64,000 bases of DNA from Robiginitomaculum sp. (GCA_021776565.1 JAJFFQ010000002.1:43805-107804), one strand, 5' to 3'. Shown: positions 46,963 to 56,207, counted from the first letter of the stretch. Notes: generated from the sequence alone by a model not told the origin. Program-made: numbers and translations.

Positions 46963-49809
46963 CTAATGCGCGATATCCCAGTTAAGCCCGGCACCGCTAT
47001 CGACCACCAAAGGCACGGATAGTTCCAGTGCCGGTGCGCAGGCGGTTTCCATAATTTTACCTGCCAGAGCGGCCAGATCATCGGCCTGATCCTCACGCAC
47101 TTCAAATACCAGTTCATCATGCACCTGCAACAACATGCGCGCATCCAGCCCCGAAGCGGCCAATGCGTCCGGCATACGGATCATGGCCCGGCGCATAATA
47201 TCGGCGGCGGAACCCTGTATGGGTGCATTGATGGCCTGACGCTCGGAAAACGCCCGGCGCGCCGGGTTTTTATCGGCAATACCAGGCACCGTACAACGTC
47301 GCCCGAACAGGGTTTCCACATAACCCTGCTGGTGGGCAATGGCCTTTGTTTGCTCCATATATTCAGCAATACCGGGGAATTTTTCAAAATAGGCCTTGAT
47401 ATAATCCGCAGCCTCACCGCGCCCGATGCCCAATTGATTGGCTAATCCAAAGGCGGAAATACCATAGATAATGCCAAAATTGATTGCCTTGGCCTGACGA
47501 CGGATCATCGGATCCATGCCCTCTACCGGCACCCCGAATATCTCGGATGCGGTCATGGCATGGATGTCCAGCCCGGCGGCAAAGGCGTCTTGCAGCGCAT
47601 CAACCCGGGCGATGTGTGCCAGTACCCGCAACTCGATCTGCGAGTAATCGGCGCTCAGCAAAAGATATCCCGGTTCGGCAATAAAGGCCGAGCGGATTTT
47701 GCGCCCTTCTTCGGTGCGGATCGGGATATTCATTAAATTGGGGTCTGAGGAGGACAAGCGCCCGGTCGAGGTTGAGGCCAGCATAAACGAGGTGTGTACG
47801 CGGCCCGTTGCCGGATCAATGGCCCTGGCCAGCGCATCGGTATAGGTGGATTTAAGCTTTTGCAATTGCCGCCATTTCAGTAATACCTGCGGCAGCTCAT
47901 GCCCCGCCGCCGCCAGCTCGTCCAGCACTTTTGCATCGGTTTTCCACGCCCCGGTTTTGGTTTTTTTACCCTTGGGTAGGGCCATTTCATCAAATAAAAT
48001 CTCACCCAGTTGTTTGGGCGATGACAGATTGAACGAACGCCCGGCAAGGCCATAGGCCTGGGTTTCATAAGCCCCCATGCGCGTGGCAAAATCACCCGAT
48101 AATGTGGCAAGAGCCGTTCGATCCACCTTGACGCCGGCCAGTTCCATGGTGCTAAGCACTTGCGGCATGGGCCGTTCCAGCGTCTCGTACACCGTGTGCA
48201 TGGCATTGTCGGCAAGTTTTGGTTTTAAGCATTGCCACAGGCGTAAAGTTACATCTGCATCTTCGGCGGCATATTCTGTGGCCGGTTTCAGATCAATCTG
48301 GTCGAAGCTGATTTGCGCCTTGCCAATGCCGGCAACCTCCTTGAACGGTACAGGTGCGTGGCCCAGATGCAGTTTTGATAACTCATCCATGCCATGGCCA
48401 TGCAGGGTGCCATCCTCGACGTAAGACAGCAGCATGGTGTCATCAAATGGTGCAATATCAATGCCATAGCGGTGCAACACCCCCAGGTCATATTTGATAT
48501 TCTGACCGATTTTGAGAACAGACGGGCTTTCCAGCAAAGGCTTTAATGCTGCCATTGCGCTCTGCATGGGTATCTGGTCTGGCACTGTGGTCAGCAAGTC
48601 ACCCGCAGCACCATGGCGAAGTGGAATGTAGCACGCCTGGCCCGGCGCTATGGCCAGCGAGACCCCGACCAGATTGGCAGAGGTAGACGAGAGGGCGTCG
48701 GTTTCTGTATCCACCGCCACCACCCGCGCCGCAAAGCTACGCGCCACCCAATCCTTCAGCGTGGCCAGATCCTGCACACACACATAGATAGATCGGTCGA
48801 TACTCCCCTGGGGATTTTTGGCTTGTGCAAGTTTACCCGTATCATTGGCATTGCCCGGGTTTGGGCCAGCAATGGGATATTCAGTATAGGTATCATCGCC
48901 AGTATCATCCACCTGAAGGCTCTGGCGCACCCGGCGGCTGAACGCGGTGAATTCCATCTCTTCCAAGAATGACAAGAGCCGACCGACCTGGGGTTCCTCG
49001 GCACCAAAATCCTGCACAGGTTCTGGCAAGGGTGCATCGGTGCGCAAGGTCACCAGCTCGCGGCTGATACGCGCAAGATCAGCAAATTCGATCAGGTTCT
49101 CCCGACGTTTGTTTTGCTTGATCTCGCCGGCCCGCGCCAGCAATTCATCAAGCGAGCCATATTCATTGATAAGCAGGGCTGCGGTTTTGATGCCAATGCC
49201 CGGCACGCCCGGAACATTATCGGCACTATCCCCGGCCAGTGCCTGTACCTCGATGACTTTTTCCGGCCCGACGCCAAATTTTTCCACCACTTCGCCAGGG
49301 CCGATACGGCGCGATTTCATGGTGTCATACATGCTGATGCGTGTCCCAACCAATTGCATCAAGTCCTTGTCCGATGAAATTATGGTGGTGTTGGCGCCAA
49401 CACGTTCGGCATGGCGGGCATAACTGGCGATCAGGTCATCAGCCTCCAGCCCCTGCACTTCGATTGAGGGCAGACCAAAGGCACGGGTGGCGTCGCGGAC
49501 AAGCGCAAATTGCGGCACCAGATCCTCGGGTGCAGGAGGGCGGTGAGCCTTGTACTCAGGGTAAATATCGCTACGAAAAGTTTTGCCCTTGGCATCAAAA
49601 ATCACCGCCAGATGGGTGGCTTTTTCACCGTGCAACATATCCTCAACAAGCTTCCACAGCATGTTGCAATACCCCGAGACCGCACCCACGGGCATACCGT
49701 CTGATTTACGCGTAAGGGGCGGCAAGGCATGATAAGCCCTAAATATATAACCCGAACCATCCACTAAAACCAAATGGCTATCGTCGGTTAAGGATCGAAG
49801 GACTGCCAT
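46963..49809 (-). CDS. polA: DNA polymerase I
   Basis: Repair and Okazaki-fragment processing polymerase. The 948-residue protein has all three domains: the 5' nuclease (about 1-290, LVDGSGYIFRAYHALPPL and DNVPGVPGIGIKTA), the 3'-5' exonuclease (about 345-530, with intact VDTETD, NIKYDLGVL and YAAEDADVTLRLW) and the polymerase (about 560-948, DYSQIELRVLAHIARV, INFGIIYGISAFGLA, QVHDELVFEV). Proofreading residues therefore look present, unlike in some bacterial PolA proteins. The ATG lies at the start of a 300-base spacer. Confidence 0.97.
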   Translation of the reverse strand: MAVLRSLTDDSHLVLVDGSGYIFRAYHALPPLTRKSDGMPVGAVSGYCNMLWKLVEDMLHGEKATHLAVIFDAKGKTFRSDIYPEYKAHRPPAPEDLVPQFALVRDATRAFGLPSIEVQGLEADDLIASYARHAERVGANTTIISSDKDLMQLVGTRISMYDTMKSRRIGPGEVVEKFGVGPEKVIEVQALAGDSADNVPGVPGIGIKTAALLINEYGSLDELLARAGEIKQNKRRENLIEFADLARISRELVTLRTDAPLPEPVQDFGAEEPQVGRLLSFLEEMEFTAFSRRVRQSLQVDDTGDDTYTEYPIAGPNPGNANDTGKLAQAKNPQGSIDRSIYVCVQDLATLKDWVARSFAARVVAVDTETDALSSTSANLVGVSLAIAPGQACYIPLRHGAAGDLLTTVPDQIPMQSAMAALKPLLESPSVLKIGQNIKYDLGVLHRYGIDIAPFDDTMLLSYVEDGTLHGHGMDELSKLHLGHAPVPFKEVAGIGKAQISFDQIDLKPATEYAAEDADVTLRLWQCLKPKLADNAMHTVYETLERPMPQVLSTMELAGVKVDRTALATLSGDFATRMGAYETQAYGLAGRSFNLSSPKQLGEILFDEMALPKGKKTKTGAWKTDAKVLDELAAAGHELPQVLLKWRQLQKLKSTYTDALARAIDPATGRVHTSFMLASTSTGRLSSSDPNLMNIPIRTEEGRKIRSAFIAEPGYLLLSADYSQIELRVLAHIARVDALQDAFAAGLDIHAMTASEIFGVPVEGMDPMIRRQAKAINFGIIYGISAFGLANQLGIGRGEAADYIKAYFEKFPGIAEYMEQTKAIAHQQGYVETLFGRRCTVPGIADKNPARRAFSERQAINAPIQGSAADIMRRAMIRMPDALAASGLDARMLLQVHDELVFEVREDQADDLAALAGKIMETACAPALELSVPLVVDSGAGLNWDIAH

Positions 49810-49895
49810 ATATTTTATCTTCCCTGATGCGCTTCAATCATGCGGGCGCAGACGCGCGGATGCAATGGTCTTTGTTGGAAACTTGCGGTTTTGAT

Positions 49896-49975
49896 TGTCA
49901 TTACCGGGCTTGTCCCGATAATCCAGAGTGGCATGGAAACCTGACTGGATTACCCGAATAAACCGGGTAATGACA
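49896..49975. repeat. 80-bp palindromic intergenic repeat
   Basis: TGTCATTACCGGG at one end pairs with CCGGGTAATGACA at the other, and inside them ATAATCCAG faces CTGGATTA. The ftsZ-lpxC spacer carries a related, longer copy. Confidence 0.75.
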
Positions 49976-50048
49976 GAATGCGTTGATGAGGGTTAGGGAC
50001 AGGCTCGGGCAATCAAGCAATGTACATAAACGAAAACACTGCACAGTA

Positions 50049-50078
50049 TTGACATTCATTTATTTCGTTGTATATATA
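50049..50078 (+). promoter_or_regulatory. Promoter of the XRE operon
   Basis: A consensus TTGACA at 50049-50054 is followed after 16-18 bases by TATATA within an alternating AT run (50071-50080). The XRE ATG lies about 35 bases further on, and the run plus ATTGATATTGATA behind it could hold the operator. Confidence 0.6.
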
Positions 50079-50112
50079 TAACAATTGATATTGATAGTAA
50101 GGCGTATTGCCA

Positions 50113-50364
50113 ATGGTACACAATCGAATAAAGTTGTTACGCACCGAGCGAAATTTCAGCCGACAAGACCTGGCCGACGCTGTTGGCGTGAACTTTCAAA
50201 CCATAGGTTATCTGGAACGTGGTGATTATAACGCCTCGCTGGAACTGGCATTAAAACTGAGCGCTCTGTTCAGACTACCATTGGAGGAGGTTTTTTCGCT
50301 GACCGAATTTGTACCCCTCTCGCAACAATTACGTCAAAACCTGAAGCAGGAAAAGGAGGGCTGA
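50113..50364 (+). CDS. XRE-family transcriptional regulator (short form)
   Basis: An 83-residue protein that is almost only a helix-turn-helix: IKLLRTERNFSRQDLADAVGVNFQTIGYLERGDYNASLELALKLSALF in outline, ending in a short helical tail. Such short XRE proteins are often paired with small membrane proteins, and here one follows after a single base. The track starts at an upstream TTG; the ATG at 50113, after AAGGCGTATTGCCA, is preferred. It probably regulates its own operon from the AT-rich promoter directly upstream. Confidence 0.88.
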   Translation: MVHNRIKLLRTERNFSRQDLADAVGVNFQTIGYLERGDYNASLELALKLSALFRLPLEEVFSLTEFVPLSQQLRQNLKQEKEG

Positions 50365-50365
50365 T

Positions 50366-50821
50366 ATGTCCACCCATCAAAACACTTCCCCAATCTGGAA
50401 TGTCACTTATGCCCGCAGTCTCTCACTCATTGCCCTTATGCTGCCCATTATTGGTGGTGTTGTTTATCATGAATATGGGCAGCATTTTATCGGACGGGCA
50501 TTGCATGCGTTCAGTGTCATAACCCTGTTTCTTATGCCTGTTATGTTCAGAGAGACCCTTAATTTGGTTTTCAAAAGCAGGGGCTTGAAAGATGAATTAC
50601 AACAAAGCTGGCACGACCAGGCGGTGCGAAAATCCTATCGCGTTGTTATCGGGATCGCCTGGGTTTTGTTTTTAATTGCTGCATTTGCAACAAAATGGGC
50701 GATAAGCACTGAAGAATTAAGCGACCTCATGATGACGTTTTCCATGATAACCATCGCCTATGCCTTTATCGTTCCGTTTAGTTTCCTCGTCTGGTCAGTC
50801 AAACCATTGAGCGATGAGTAA
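50366..50821 (+). CDS. Four-helix membrane protein of unknown function (paralogue 1)
   Basis: A 151-residue protein with four hydrophobic segments (about 18-36, 44-62, 92-110, 120-142). It shares its plan and several blocks (LPIIGGVVYH, then a MPVMFRETL block; VPFSFLVWSVKP near the end) with the protein encoded next, so the two arose by duplication. The ATG lies one base after the XRE stop, with AAAGGAGGGCTGAT around it as the ribosome binding site, so translation is coupled to the regulator. XRE plus small integral membrane protein pairs are widespread, but the function here is unknown. Confidence 0.78.
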   Translation: MSTHQNTSPIWNVTYARSLSLIALMLPIIGGVVYHEYGQHFIGRALHAFSVITLFLMPVMFRETLNLVFKSRGLKDELQQSWHDQAVRKSYRVVIGIAWVLFLIAAFATKWAISTEELSDLMMTFSMITIAYAFIVPFSFLVWSVKPLSDE

Positions 50822-50866
50822 TGCGCCATGTTGGCGCAATTCCAACCTTATCGAAGGAGAGTAGAA

Positions 50867-51343
50867 ATGAACTCTAGCGACACACAAAACTTGCCTGTTT
50901 CATGGAATCCCGGCGCTGCGCGCACTCTTGGCGCTATCGCATTTATCATGCCGATAATCGGAGCATTACTATACCATGTAGATAGTGTTTCTGAAATCGG
51001 TCAGGCACGTTTTTTCATGAGTGTGCGCGGTGCCCTTATCGTCGGAGGTCTGGCCTCCATGATGTTTATGCCAAGGGCGTTCCGGCGCATTCTTGACAGC
51101 AAGGGCATTGCCGACGAACATGAATTATACCGACGCGCCCGCACGTTTCATACCTCATATAAACTGACCATGCTGGTCACCCTCATCTTGATTGTGATTG
51201 CCGGTTTCGCGGCTAATGAGGGGCTTGGCGGAAGGGATATGCGCAATTTACTTGTCACGGTCGGCATGTTGGTTGTGGTATATTCGATGGTTATTCCATT
51301 CAATATTCTTGCCTGGACCATGATCCCGCCCGACGAAGAATAA
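50867..51343 (+). CDS. Four-helix membrane protein of unknown function (paralogue 2)
   Basis: A 158-residue paralogue of the previous gene: MPIIGALLYHVDS, FMPRAFRRILDSKGIADE and VIPFNILAWTMIPPDEE line up with the corresponding segments of its neighbour. Four membrane helices are visible, with a charged loop (DEHELYRRARTFHTSYK) between helices two and three. The start at 50867 is set by GAAGGAGAGTAGAA. That ribosome binding site is part of the 15-base segment CTTATCGAAGGAGAG shared with the REP-like repeat near 46268. Confidence 0.76.
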   Translation: MNSSDTQNLPVSWNPGAARTLGAIAFIMPIIGALLYHVDSVSEIGQARFFMSVRGALIVGGLASMMFMPRAFRRILDSKGIADEHELYRRARTFHTSYKLTMLVTLILIVIAGFAANEGLGGRDMRNLLVTVGMLVVVYSMVIPFNILAWTMIPPDEE

Positions 51344-51430
51344 CCGCCCCGCAGCTTACCATTCAATGACCTGCCCAAAGCAGGCCACGGGGAAGCTGTG
51401 CCTAAACCATCTAAATCAAGGAGAAAAAAC

Positions 51431-52657
51431 ATGTTTAATTTCAACAAGAAAAAACTGAAGCCAGGTCATATGCTTTTGCTGGTACTGGCTGTCATTATAC
51501 CAACCACAATACAGTCAAATCATGCAAGAGCCGAACAAACCCTGGGACCGCAAAACACCGCCCGCACAATCACCCACACCATACAGTCACAATTCCCCGA
51601 ACAGCAACGCCATATCAGCGTGCATCTGCCCAAGGGTTATGCAGACAATGCCGATACACGCTATCCAGTGCTTTATATCCTCGATGCTGAAACCAATATG
51701 GATTTTACCATCGCCGTCGTCGATTTCTTGAGTGAAGGCGGGCAAATACCGGCAATGATAATTGTTGGCATTCATGCAGACGGCACCCGTGACGTGGATT
51801 ATCTGCCTAAACTTACCGACCCAGAATCACTAAAAACCGGTCTTTCCGGAGAGGCAAACCATTTTTTAACCTCTATTGAAAATGAGGTTATCCCGTTAGT
51901 GCAAAAAACCTATCGCACCACGGATTTTCGCCTGATCTCCGGTCATTCCTATGGCGGGTTGTTTGTAACCTATGCCTTGACGCAAAACCCAAAACTGTTT
52001 GCCGGTTATTTCGCCCAAAGCCCGTATTTCATGGAAGCCATAACCAGATTTTCCCTAACCAGGCTGGATGTCATGCTGCAAAATAACCCTGACATGCAGG
52101 GCGCCTATTTCATGACCCTTGGTAATGAACCGCTCCTGGCCAAGGGCTTTGCGCAGGTCGGTAACCTTTTGAAAGATAAAGCCCCCAAATCCATGCTGTA
52201 TGCCAGCACACATCAGAGCGGCAGAGATCATATGCAAACCCGCATGATAGGCATTTATGAGGCGCTGGAGCAGTATTTTGCCAAAGACTGGCCCATAATA
52301 GCGGCCATAGAGAGCGGTAACATAACCGCGCATTTTGATGGCCTTGCCAGCAAATACGGCACCAGGCCGCGCTATGAACTCAATGCCTTCGTCCAAGCCA
52401 TACAAGGGCTGTTGCAAACGGGTAAAGTTGGGCCCGGAACAGAACTTTCACAAGAATTTGTCAACCAGCACCCGGACTCGCCATTCTCTCACTTCTTGTT
52501 GTTCAACGCCTATGCCATGGGTGGAAACCGCGATAATGCTTTACGGGAAGTCAATGCGGCGATAAAAATCATTGATGAGACACCGGAGCCGAGCATGGAA
52601 ATGAAACAGCTCTACCCGCAATTAAAGCAGGTTCAAAAACAATTAGGCGGGGAATAG
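51431..52657 (+). CDS. Exported alpha/beta-hydrolase, putative esterase
   Basis: A 408-residue protein with a signal peptide (about residues 10-37, ending near NHARA) and an esterase D/Fes-type alpha/beta-hydrolase domain (about 45-300). The nucleophile elbow GHSYGG, the lead strand YPVLYILDAETNMDFTI and a later His in STHQSGRDHMQTR are present. The C-terminal part (about 315-408) looks helical and TPR-like. Relatives hydrolyse siderophore or other esters, but the substrate is not known here. The ATG follows AAGGAGAAAAAAC. It lies 87 bp after the second membrane paralogue. Confidence 0.83.
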   Translation: MFNFNKKKLKPGHMLLLVLAVIIPTTIQSNHARAEQTLGPQNTARTITHTIQSQFPEQQRHISVHLPKGYADNADTRYPVLYILDAETNMDFTIAVVDFLSEGGQIPAMIIVGIHADGTRDVDYLPKLTDPESLKTGLSGEANHFLTSIENEVIPLVQKTYRTTDFRLISGHSYGGLFVTYALTQNPKLFAGYFAQSPYFMEAITRFSLTRLDVMLQNNPDMQGAYFMTLGNEPLLAKGFAQVGNLLKDKAPKSMLYASTHQSGRDHMQTRMIGIYEALEQYFAKDWPIIAAIESGNITAHFDGLASKYGTRPRYELNAFVQAIQGLLQTGKVGPGTELSQEFVNQHPDSPFSHFLLFNAYAMGGNRDNALREVNAAIKIIDETPEPSMEMKQLYPQLKQVQKQLGGE

Positions 52658-52713
52658 CAAAATAAATGGCCGGGGTCTCTGTGTCTCGGTCACCCAGCAG
52701 GAGGAGAATTATT

Positions 52714-53094
52714 ATGCCCAACAAGCTAGTCCATTTTGCTATTGAGGCCGACGATGTGGATCGCGCCCGCGATTTCTATCAAAGCGTGTTTAACTGGCAG
52801 TTTGAACCCTGGGGGCCACCTGAATTTTACCTCATCCATGAAGCCGGTATTCATGGCGCTTTGCAAAAACGCAGCACGCCCCTTGCCCATGGTTGCAAGG
52901 GGTTTGAATGTTCCATCGCCGTGGATGACCTGCGCGCCAGCATGAAAGCGATTGAGGCGGCGGGCGGACAGCTTATAGGCGAGCCACACACCATACCCAC
53001 GGTGGGAGAACTGATCCAGTTCACCGATACCGAGGGCAATCAGGCCATCATCGTGCAGTATGAACCCGAGGCGCAAAAACAATTGGGGCTTTAG
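52714..53094 (+). CDS. VOC-family (glyoxalase-like) protein
   Basis: A 126-residue single-domain vicinal-oxygen-chelate protein (HFAIEADDVDRARDFYQSVFNWQF at the start, ELIQFTDTEGNQAIIVQYE at the end). VOC members include glyoxalases, dioxygenases and resistance proteins, and the sequence does not single out one. The start at 52714 is set by CAGGAGGAGAATTATT; the longer frame in the track is not needed. It converges with the TPR gene of the TonB cluster. Confidence 0.85.
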   Translation: MPNKLVHFAIEADDVDRARDFYQSVFNWQFEPWGPPEFYLIHEAGIHGALQKRSTPLAHGCKGFECSIAVDDLRASMKAIEAAGGQLIGEPHTIPTVGELIQFTDTEGNQAIIVQYEPEAQKQLGL

Positions 53095-53133
53095 GTTGTG
53101 GCCCCATAAACAGGATCACAATTGTATACAAAG

Positions 53134-53164
53134 AAAAAAGGGGCAAACCAGACTGGCTTGCCCC
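53134..53164 (-). terminator. Terminator of the TonB/TPR operon
   Basis: On the minus strand GGGGCAA-G-CCAG ... CTGG-TTTGCCCC forms a long stem and is followed by TTTTTTC. It lies 36 bases after the TPR stop codon. Confidence 0.8.
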
Positions 53165-53199
53165 CTACGATCTGTTTAACCTGAAAGGGCTAACTCATT

Positions 53200-54669
53200 T
53201 TATGCCTTGGCTTTACGTGCTGCCTTTTTGGCTTTCTTGTCCTCAATTTCCTGGGCCAGAATGGTTTGACATTCCTGGGATATTTCACCAACGCCTTCAA
53301 GAAATTCCGCGCCCATCCGTTTTTTACGGTCAGCCTGGTTTTTACACTCATCCAGTTTCACCTGGGCTTTGAAGGCTTTTTGTTTGCGGTTTACTTCAAA
53401 CTCACCATTAATGAACTTGACCCAGCCATTGGCAGTTTTTCTGGCATATGGATATTGCGCAGCCTTCCTGAATTCTACTATGGCGTCACGTGGCCTGTCC
53501 CGCTCATAGAGCGAGTTGGCGATCAGCACATAGGCGTTTCCGGGTTTTTTAATGCCTTTGGACAGGGCCTTGCGAAATGCCGTTTCGGCCTTGTCATATT
53601 GCTCTTCAGAATAATAGGCTTCGCCCAATTTTTCAAAAAGACCACCATCTGGAGAAATATCAGCCGCAGCGGTCAGCACCGGAATGGCGCGATCATATTC
53701 GCGTGCTTGACGCCACATATTGGCCAGTAATTCCAGGTTTTTCTTGGCCCGCGTGACCCGGCCGGCATTCATTTCACGTTCTAAAATTGAGGCACCGCGA
53801 TAGGGAACTTCGTAATAGCTGTAATACTGCGCCAGTGCCAGCAGCTCACGTTCCTTTTCCAGCATGCCATTCAAATACATGATTTTGTTGACTTCAAAGG
53901 CTTCGCGAGACTTGTTGGCCTGTTGTTTTAGCGATGCAATCGCTTTCCATATTTTTTTATCATCCGGCCAGATTGAAACTTCCTGCTCAAGAAGCGCCGC
54001 CTGTTTGGCAGGCATTTTCAGTTCGTGATAGATATAGTTCAAAATATCAAAATGTTTCTTTTTCTTAGGATTAGACATACGAAAGGCGCTTTGCCCATGG
54101 GGCAATGCCTTGCGATAATTATCCGCCTGCAACCATGATTGTGCGATCATCAAATGGATTTTGTCATTGGCCTTGCCGCCACTGGCCAACCATTTTTCCA
54201 AAATGGTCGCCCCTTTGACGTATTGCTCTTCGGCAATATAAAGCTGTCCAATATTGGGGGTCAGGGTGTCTATTTCGCCCTGATTGAAGGCACCGGTAGC
54301 AATCGCGGCTTCCCAGTCCCGAATGGTTCCCATATTATTGCCTAGTCCATAATTGGCACCACCGCGAATTTGGTAACTGATGGCGCGTTCATAGGGCGAC
54401 AGTTTTTCTTTTCCCAACAATTTGGTCAGCACAGAAATTGTTGTGGCATAGTCTGCCGGTTCGGCGGAGAGGGCTTCCTGTGCTGTTATAATGGCCTCAC
54501 CAGCTTCTGTGCTCAAAACCCGGCCTTCGGTTTTTTGTGTATCATCCCTGTTGCGGCGCTGCGCATCTGCTGGCCCGGTGACAAAAATCACAGCGAGCAA
54601 AGCCGTAAATGCCATCAGGCCCAATTGTTTTACCAGACCATCCTTGCGAAGCAATTGTGTAGCAATCAT
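53200..54669 (-). CDS. Exported TPR protein of the TonB cluster
   Basis: A 489-residue protein with a signal peptide (about residues 12-36, ending ADAQ) and many tetratricopeptide-like helical pairs (for example SYYEVPYRGASILEREM and FEKLGEAYYSEEQYDKAETAFRKAL), ending in a very basic tail (KKAKKAARKAKA). TPR proteins of this kind regularly close DUF3450-TtpC-ExbB-ExbD-TonB clusters in proteobacteria. They are thought to help TonB action in the periplasm, but the exact role is not established. The ATG follows GGAGATTTACTC. The gene starts 28 bp after tonB and is followed by a terminator. Confidence 0.85.
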   Translation of the reverse strand: MIATQLLRKDGLVKQLGLMAFTALLAVIFVTGPADAQRRNRDDTQKTEGRVLSTEAGEAIITAQEALSAEPADYATTISVLTKLLGKEKLSPYERAISYQIRGGANYGLGNNMGTIRDWEAAIATGAFNQGEIDTLTPNIGQLYIAEEQYVKGATILEKWLASGGKANDKIHLMIAQSWLQADNYRKALPHGQSAFRMSNPKKKKHFDILNYIYHELKMPAKQAALLEQEVSIWPDDKKIWKAIASLKQQANKSREAFEVNKIMYLNGMLEKERELLALAQYYSYYEVPYRGASILEREMNAGRVTRAKKNLELLANMWRQAREYDRAIPVLTAAADISPDGGLFEKLGEAYYSEEQYDKAETAFRKALSKGIKKPGNAYVLIANSLYERDRPRDAIVEFRKAAQYPYARKTANGWVKFINGEFEVNRKQKAFKAQVKLDECKNQADRKKRMGAEFLEGVGEISQECQTILAQEIEDKKAKKAARKAKA

Positions 54670-54697
54670 GAGTAAATCTCCATAGATACTTTAAGCG

Positions 54698-55297
54698 TTA
54701 GTCAGCCAGTTGAAACTTGAACGGTGTTATTACACCACGTCTGGCAACAGGCTTGCCATCGACAATTTTGGGGTTGTATTTCCATTTCTCGATGGCCCGT
54801 GTTGCCGCCCGGACAAACATGGATGATGAGCAGGTAACGCGAACATTATACGGTTTGCCGGTTGCGCTCACATCAAACATGCCTTCGCAGGTGCCTTCCC
54901 GGCCCTGCTCGGCGGCGCGCGGCGGATAAATCGGTTCAATACGCACCAAAGGCTGGGCATCACGATCACTGACCTGAAAATTGATATTGCCGCGATTAAG
55001 CTGCGGTGGTTCAAAATCAGGGATTGAGCCGGAAACCGAAGCAATACCCTCATTGGGCTGCACGGCTTTTTGTTTTTCAATTGCCGGCGGTGGGGGTGGG
55101 GGTTTAACGTCCTTGGTACGTTCGGGTTTGACATCGCGCTGGCGAACCTCAAGCTCCTGAACCTTGGGGTTGATGTCAAAGCGAACGGATTCTTCCTTGT
55201 CCGCCAGTTTGAAATCACCGGATATGAAAAACCGCATCAGCAGAAAAAGGCCGATTGTAATGATCGCTGCAATTGGCAATCCCATTATAAAACGCAT
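54698..55297 (-). CDS. tonB: TonB-type energy transducer (copy B)
   Basis: A 199-residue protein with one N-terminal membrane helix (about 3-23), a proline-rich periplasmic linker (VKPPPPPPAIEKQ) and a C-terminal TonB domain (about 110-199, with RIEPIYPPRAAEQG and AIEKWKYNPKIVDGKPV). The short linker and the YPP block are typical of TonB2-like proteins. The domain carries a Cys pair (CEGMFDV and VTCSSS). The start at 55297 is set by AGGAGTTGTTG. It would couple the ExbB-ExbD motors to outer-membrane receptors. A close copy lies immediately upstream. Confidence 0.9.
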   Translation of the reverse strand: MRFIMGLPIAAIITIGLFLLMRFFISGDFKLADKEESVRFDINPKVQELEVRQRDVKPERTKDVKPPPPPPAIEKQKAVQPNEGIASVSGSIPDFEPPQLNRGNINFQVSDRDAQPLVRIEPIYPPRAAEQGREGTCEGMFDVSATGKPYNVRVTCSSSMFVRAATRAIEKWKYNPKIVDGKPVARRGVITPFKFQLAD

Positions 55298-55568
55298 CAA
55301 CAACTCCTGTTGCTTATCACCGCACCCTGGCTCCCGTGGTGATTCAATTTTGCGGGCGTTTACGCCTCTTCCCTGAATCACCGATATTATATTCGGCGGT
55401 TATGACATCCTACCGGCTAGAATCCAATGCGAATAGTCTTTTTTTGCCTGTATTATGCAAATCATAGACAAACTCACACCTTGTCTGGTTCTCACACAAC
55501 AATGAGGCGACTTTTGGGCCAGCACCACAACCTGCCGGTTTGTTTATGGCTCTGGCGATTCAATACAT

Positions 55569-56207
55569 TTAATTTGCAAGGGTAAACTTGAACGGCGTCA
55601 CAAGCCCACGCCGAATTACGGCCTTGCCATCGACAATTTTGGGGTTGTATTTCCATTTCTCGATGGCTCGTGTCGCCGCCCGAACAAACAGGGGCGATGA
55701 ACAGGTAACGCGAACATTGTACGGTTTGCCGATGGCACTCACATCAAACAGGCCTTCGCAAACACCCTCCTTGCCCTGATCTATCGCGCGCGGCGGATAG
55801 ACCGGCTCTATACGCACCAATGGCCGGGCATCACGATCAGTAACAACCATAGACAGCTTGCCCGGCTGGATAGCTGGCGGGTTCAAATCCGGAATGGTGT
55901 ATTTAGCAATCGCTTCATCTGGCCGCTTTGCTGTTTGATTGCTAATCCTGGGTGGTGGCGGTGGCGGCGTAACGTCCTTTATCCGCTCGGGTATGGCCTT
56001 GCGCGTGTTTGGCGGTATGGGTTTAACAATTGGGTTAATATCATACGTCTCGCGCTCTTCGGCTTCAGATAAAACAATTGGCATGGAAACCATCCATCGC
56101 ATCAGCAAAAACAGGGCCAGTGTAATGGCCCCGGCCAATGGCAAAACGGCCATAAGTCGTGCGTTTTTCTGCTCGCCTGCTGTTCCCTTCATAACCAATG
56201 TTGTCAT
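55569..56207 (-). CDS. tonB: TonB-type energy transducer (copy A)
   Basis: A 212-residue protein with the same plan as copy B: a membrane helix (about 22-40), a proline-rich linker (DVTPPPPPPRISNQ) and a TonB C-terminal domain (RIEPVYPPRAIDQG, AIEKWKYNPKIVDGKAV). The C-terminal domains of the two copies are highly similar, and a 45-base DNA segment is identical (55623-55667 here, 54752-54796 there), so the duplication is recent or gene conversion has acted. The ATG at 56207 follows GGGGAGATCGTT. It is directly downstream of the ExbB-ExbD fusion gene. Confidence 0.9.
   Translation of the reverse strand: MTTLVMKGTAGEQKNARLMAVLPLAGAITLALFLLMRWMVSMPIVLSEAEERETYDINPIVKPIPPNTRKAIPERIKDVTPPPPPPRISNQTAKRPDEAIAKYTIPDLNPPAIQPGKLSMVVTDRDARPLVRIEPVYPPRAIDQGKEGVCEGLFDVSAIGKPYNVRVTCSSPLFVRAATRAIEKWKYNPKIVDGKAVIRRGLVTPFKFTLAN

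Larger units (their letters stand above)
49810..50112. other. Spacer between polA and the XRE regulator
   Basis: The spacer contains the polA 5' region, the 80-bp palindromic repeat (49896-49975) and, near its right end, a strong-looking promoter for the XRE gene. No gene is seen. Confidence 0.6.

Noticed and set aside
46963-49809. PolA with a dead proofreading domain
   Set aside because: The exonuclease blocks VDTETD, NIKYDLGVL and AAEDADVTL retain the acidic residues, so activity is expected.
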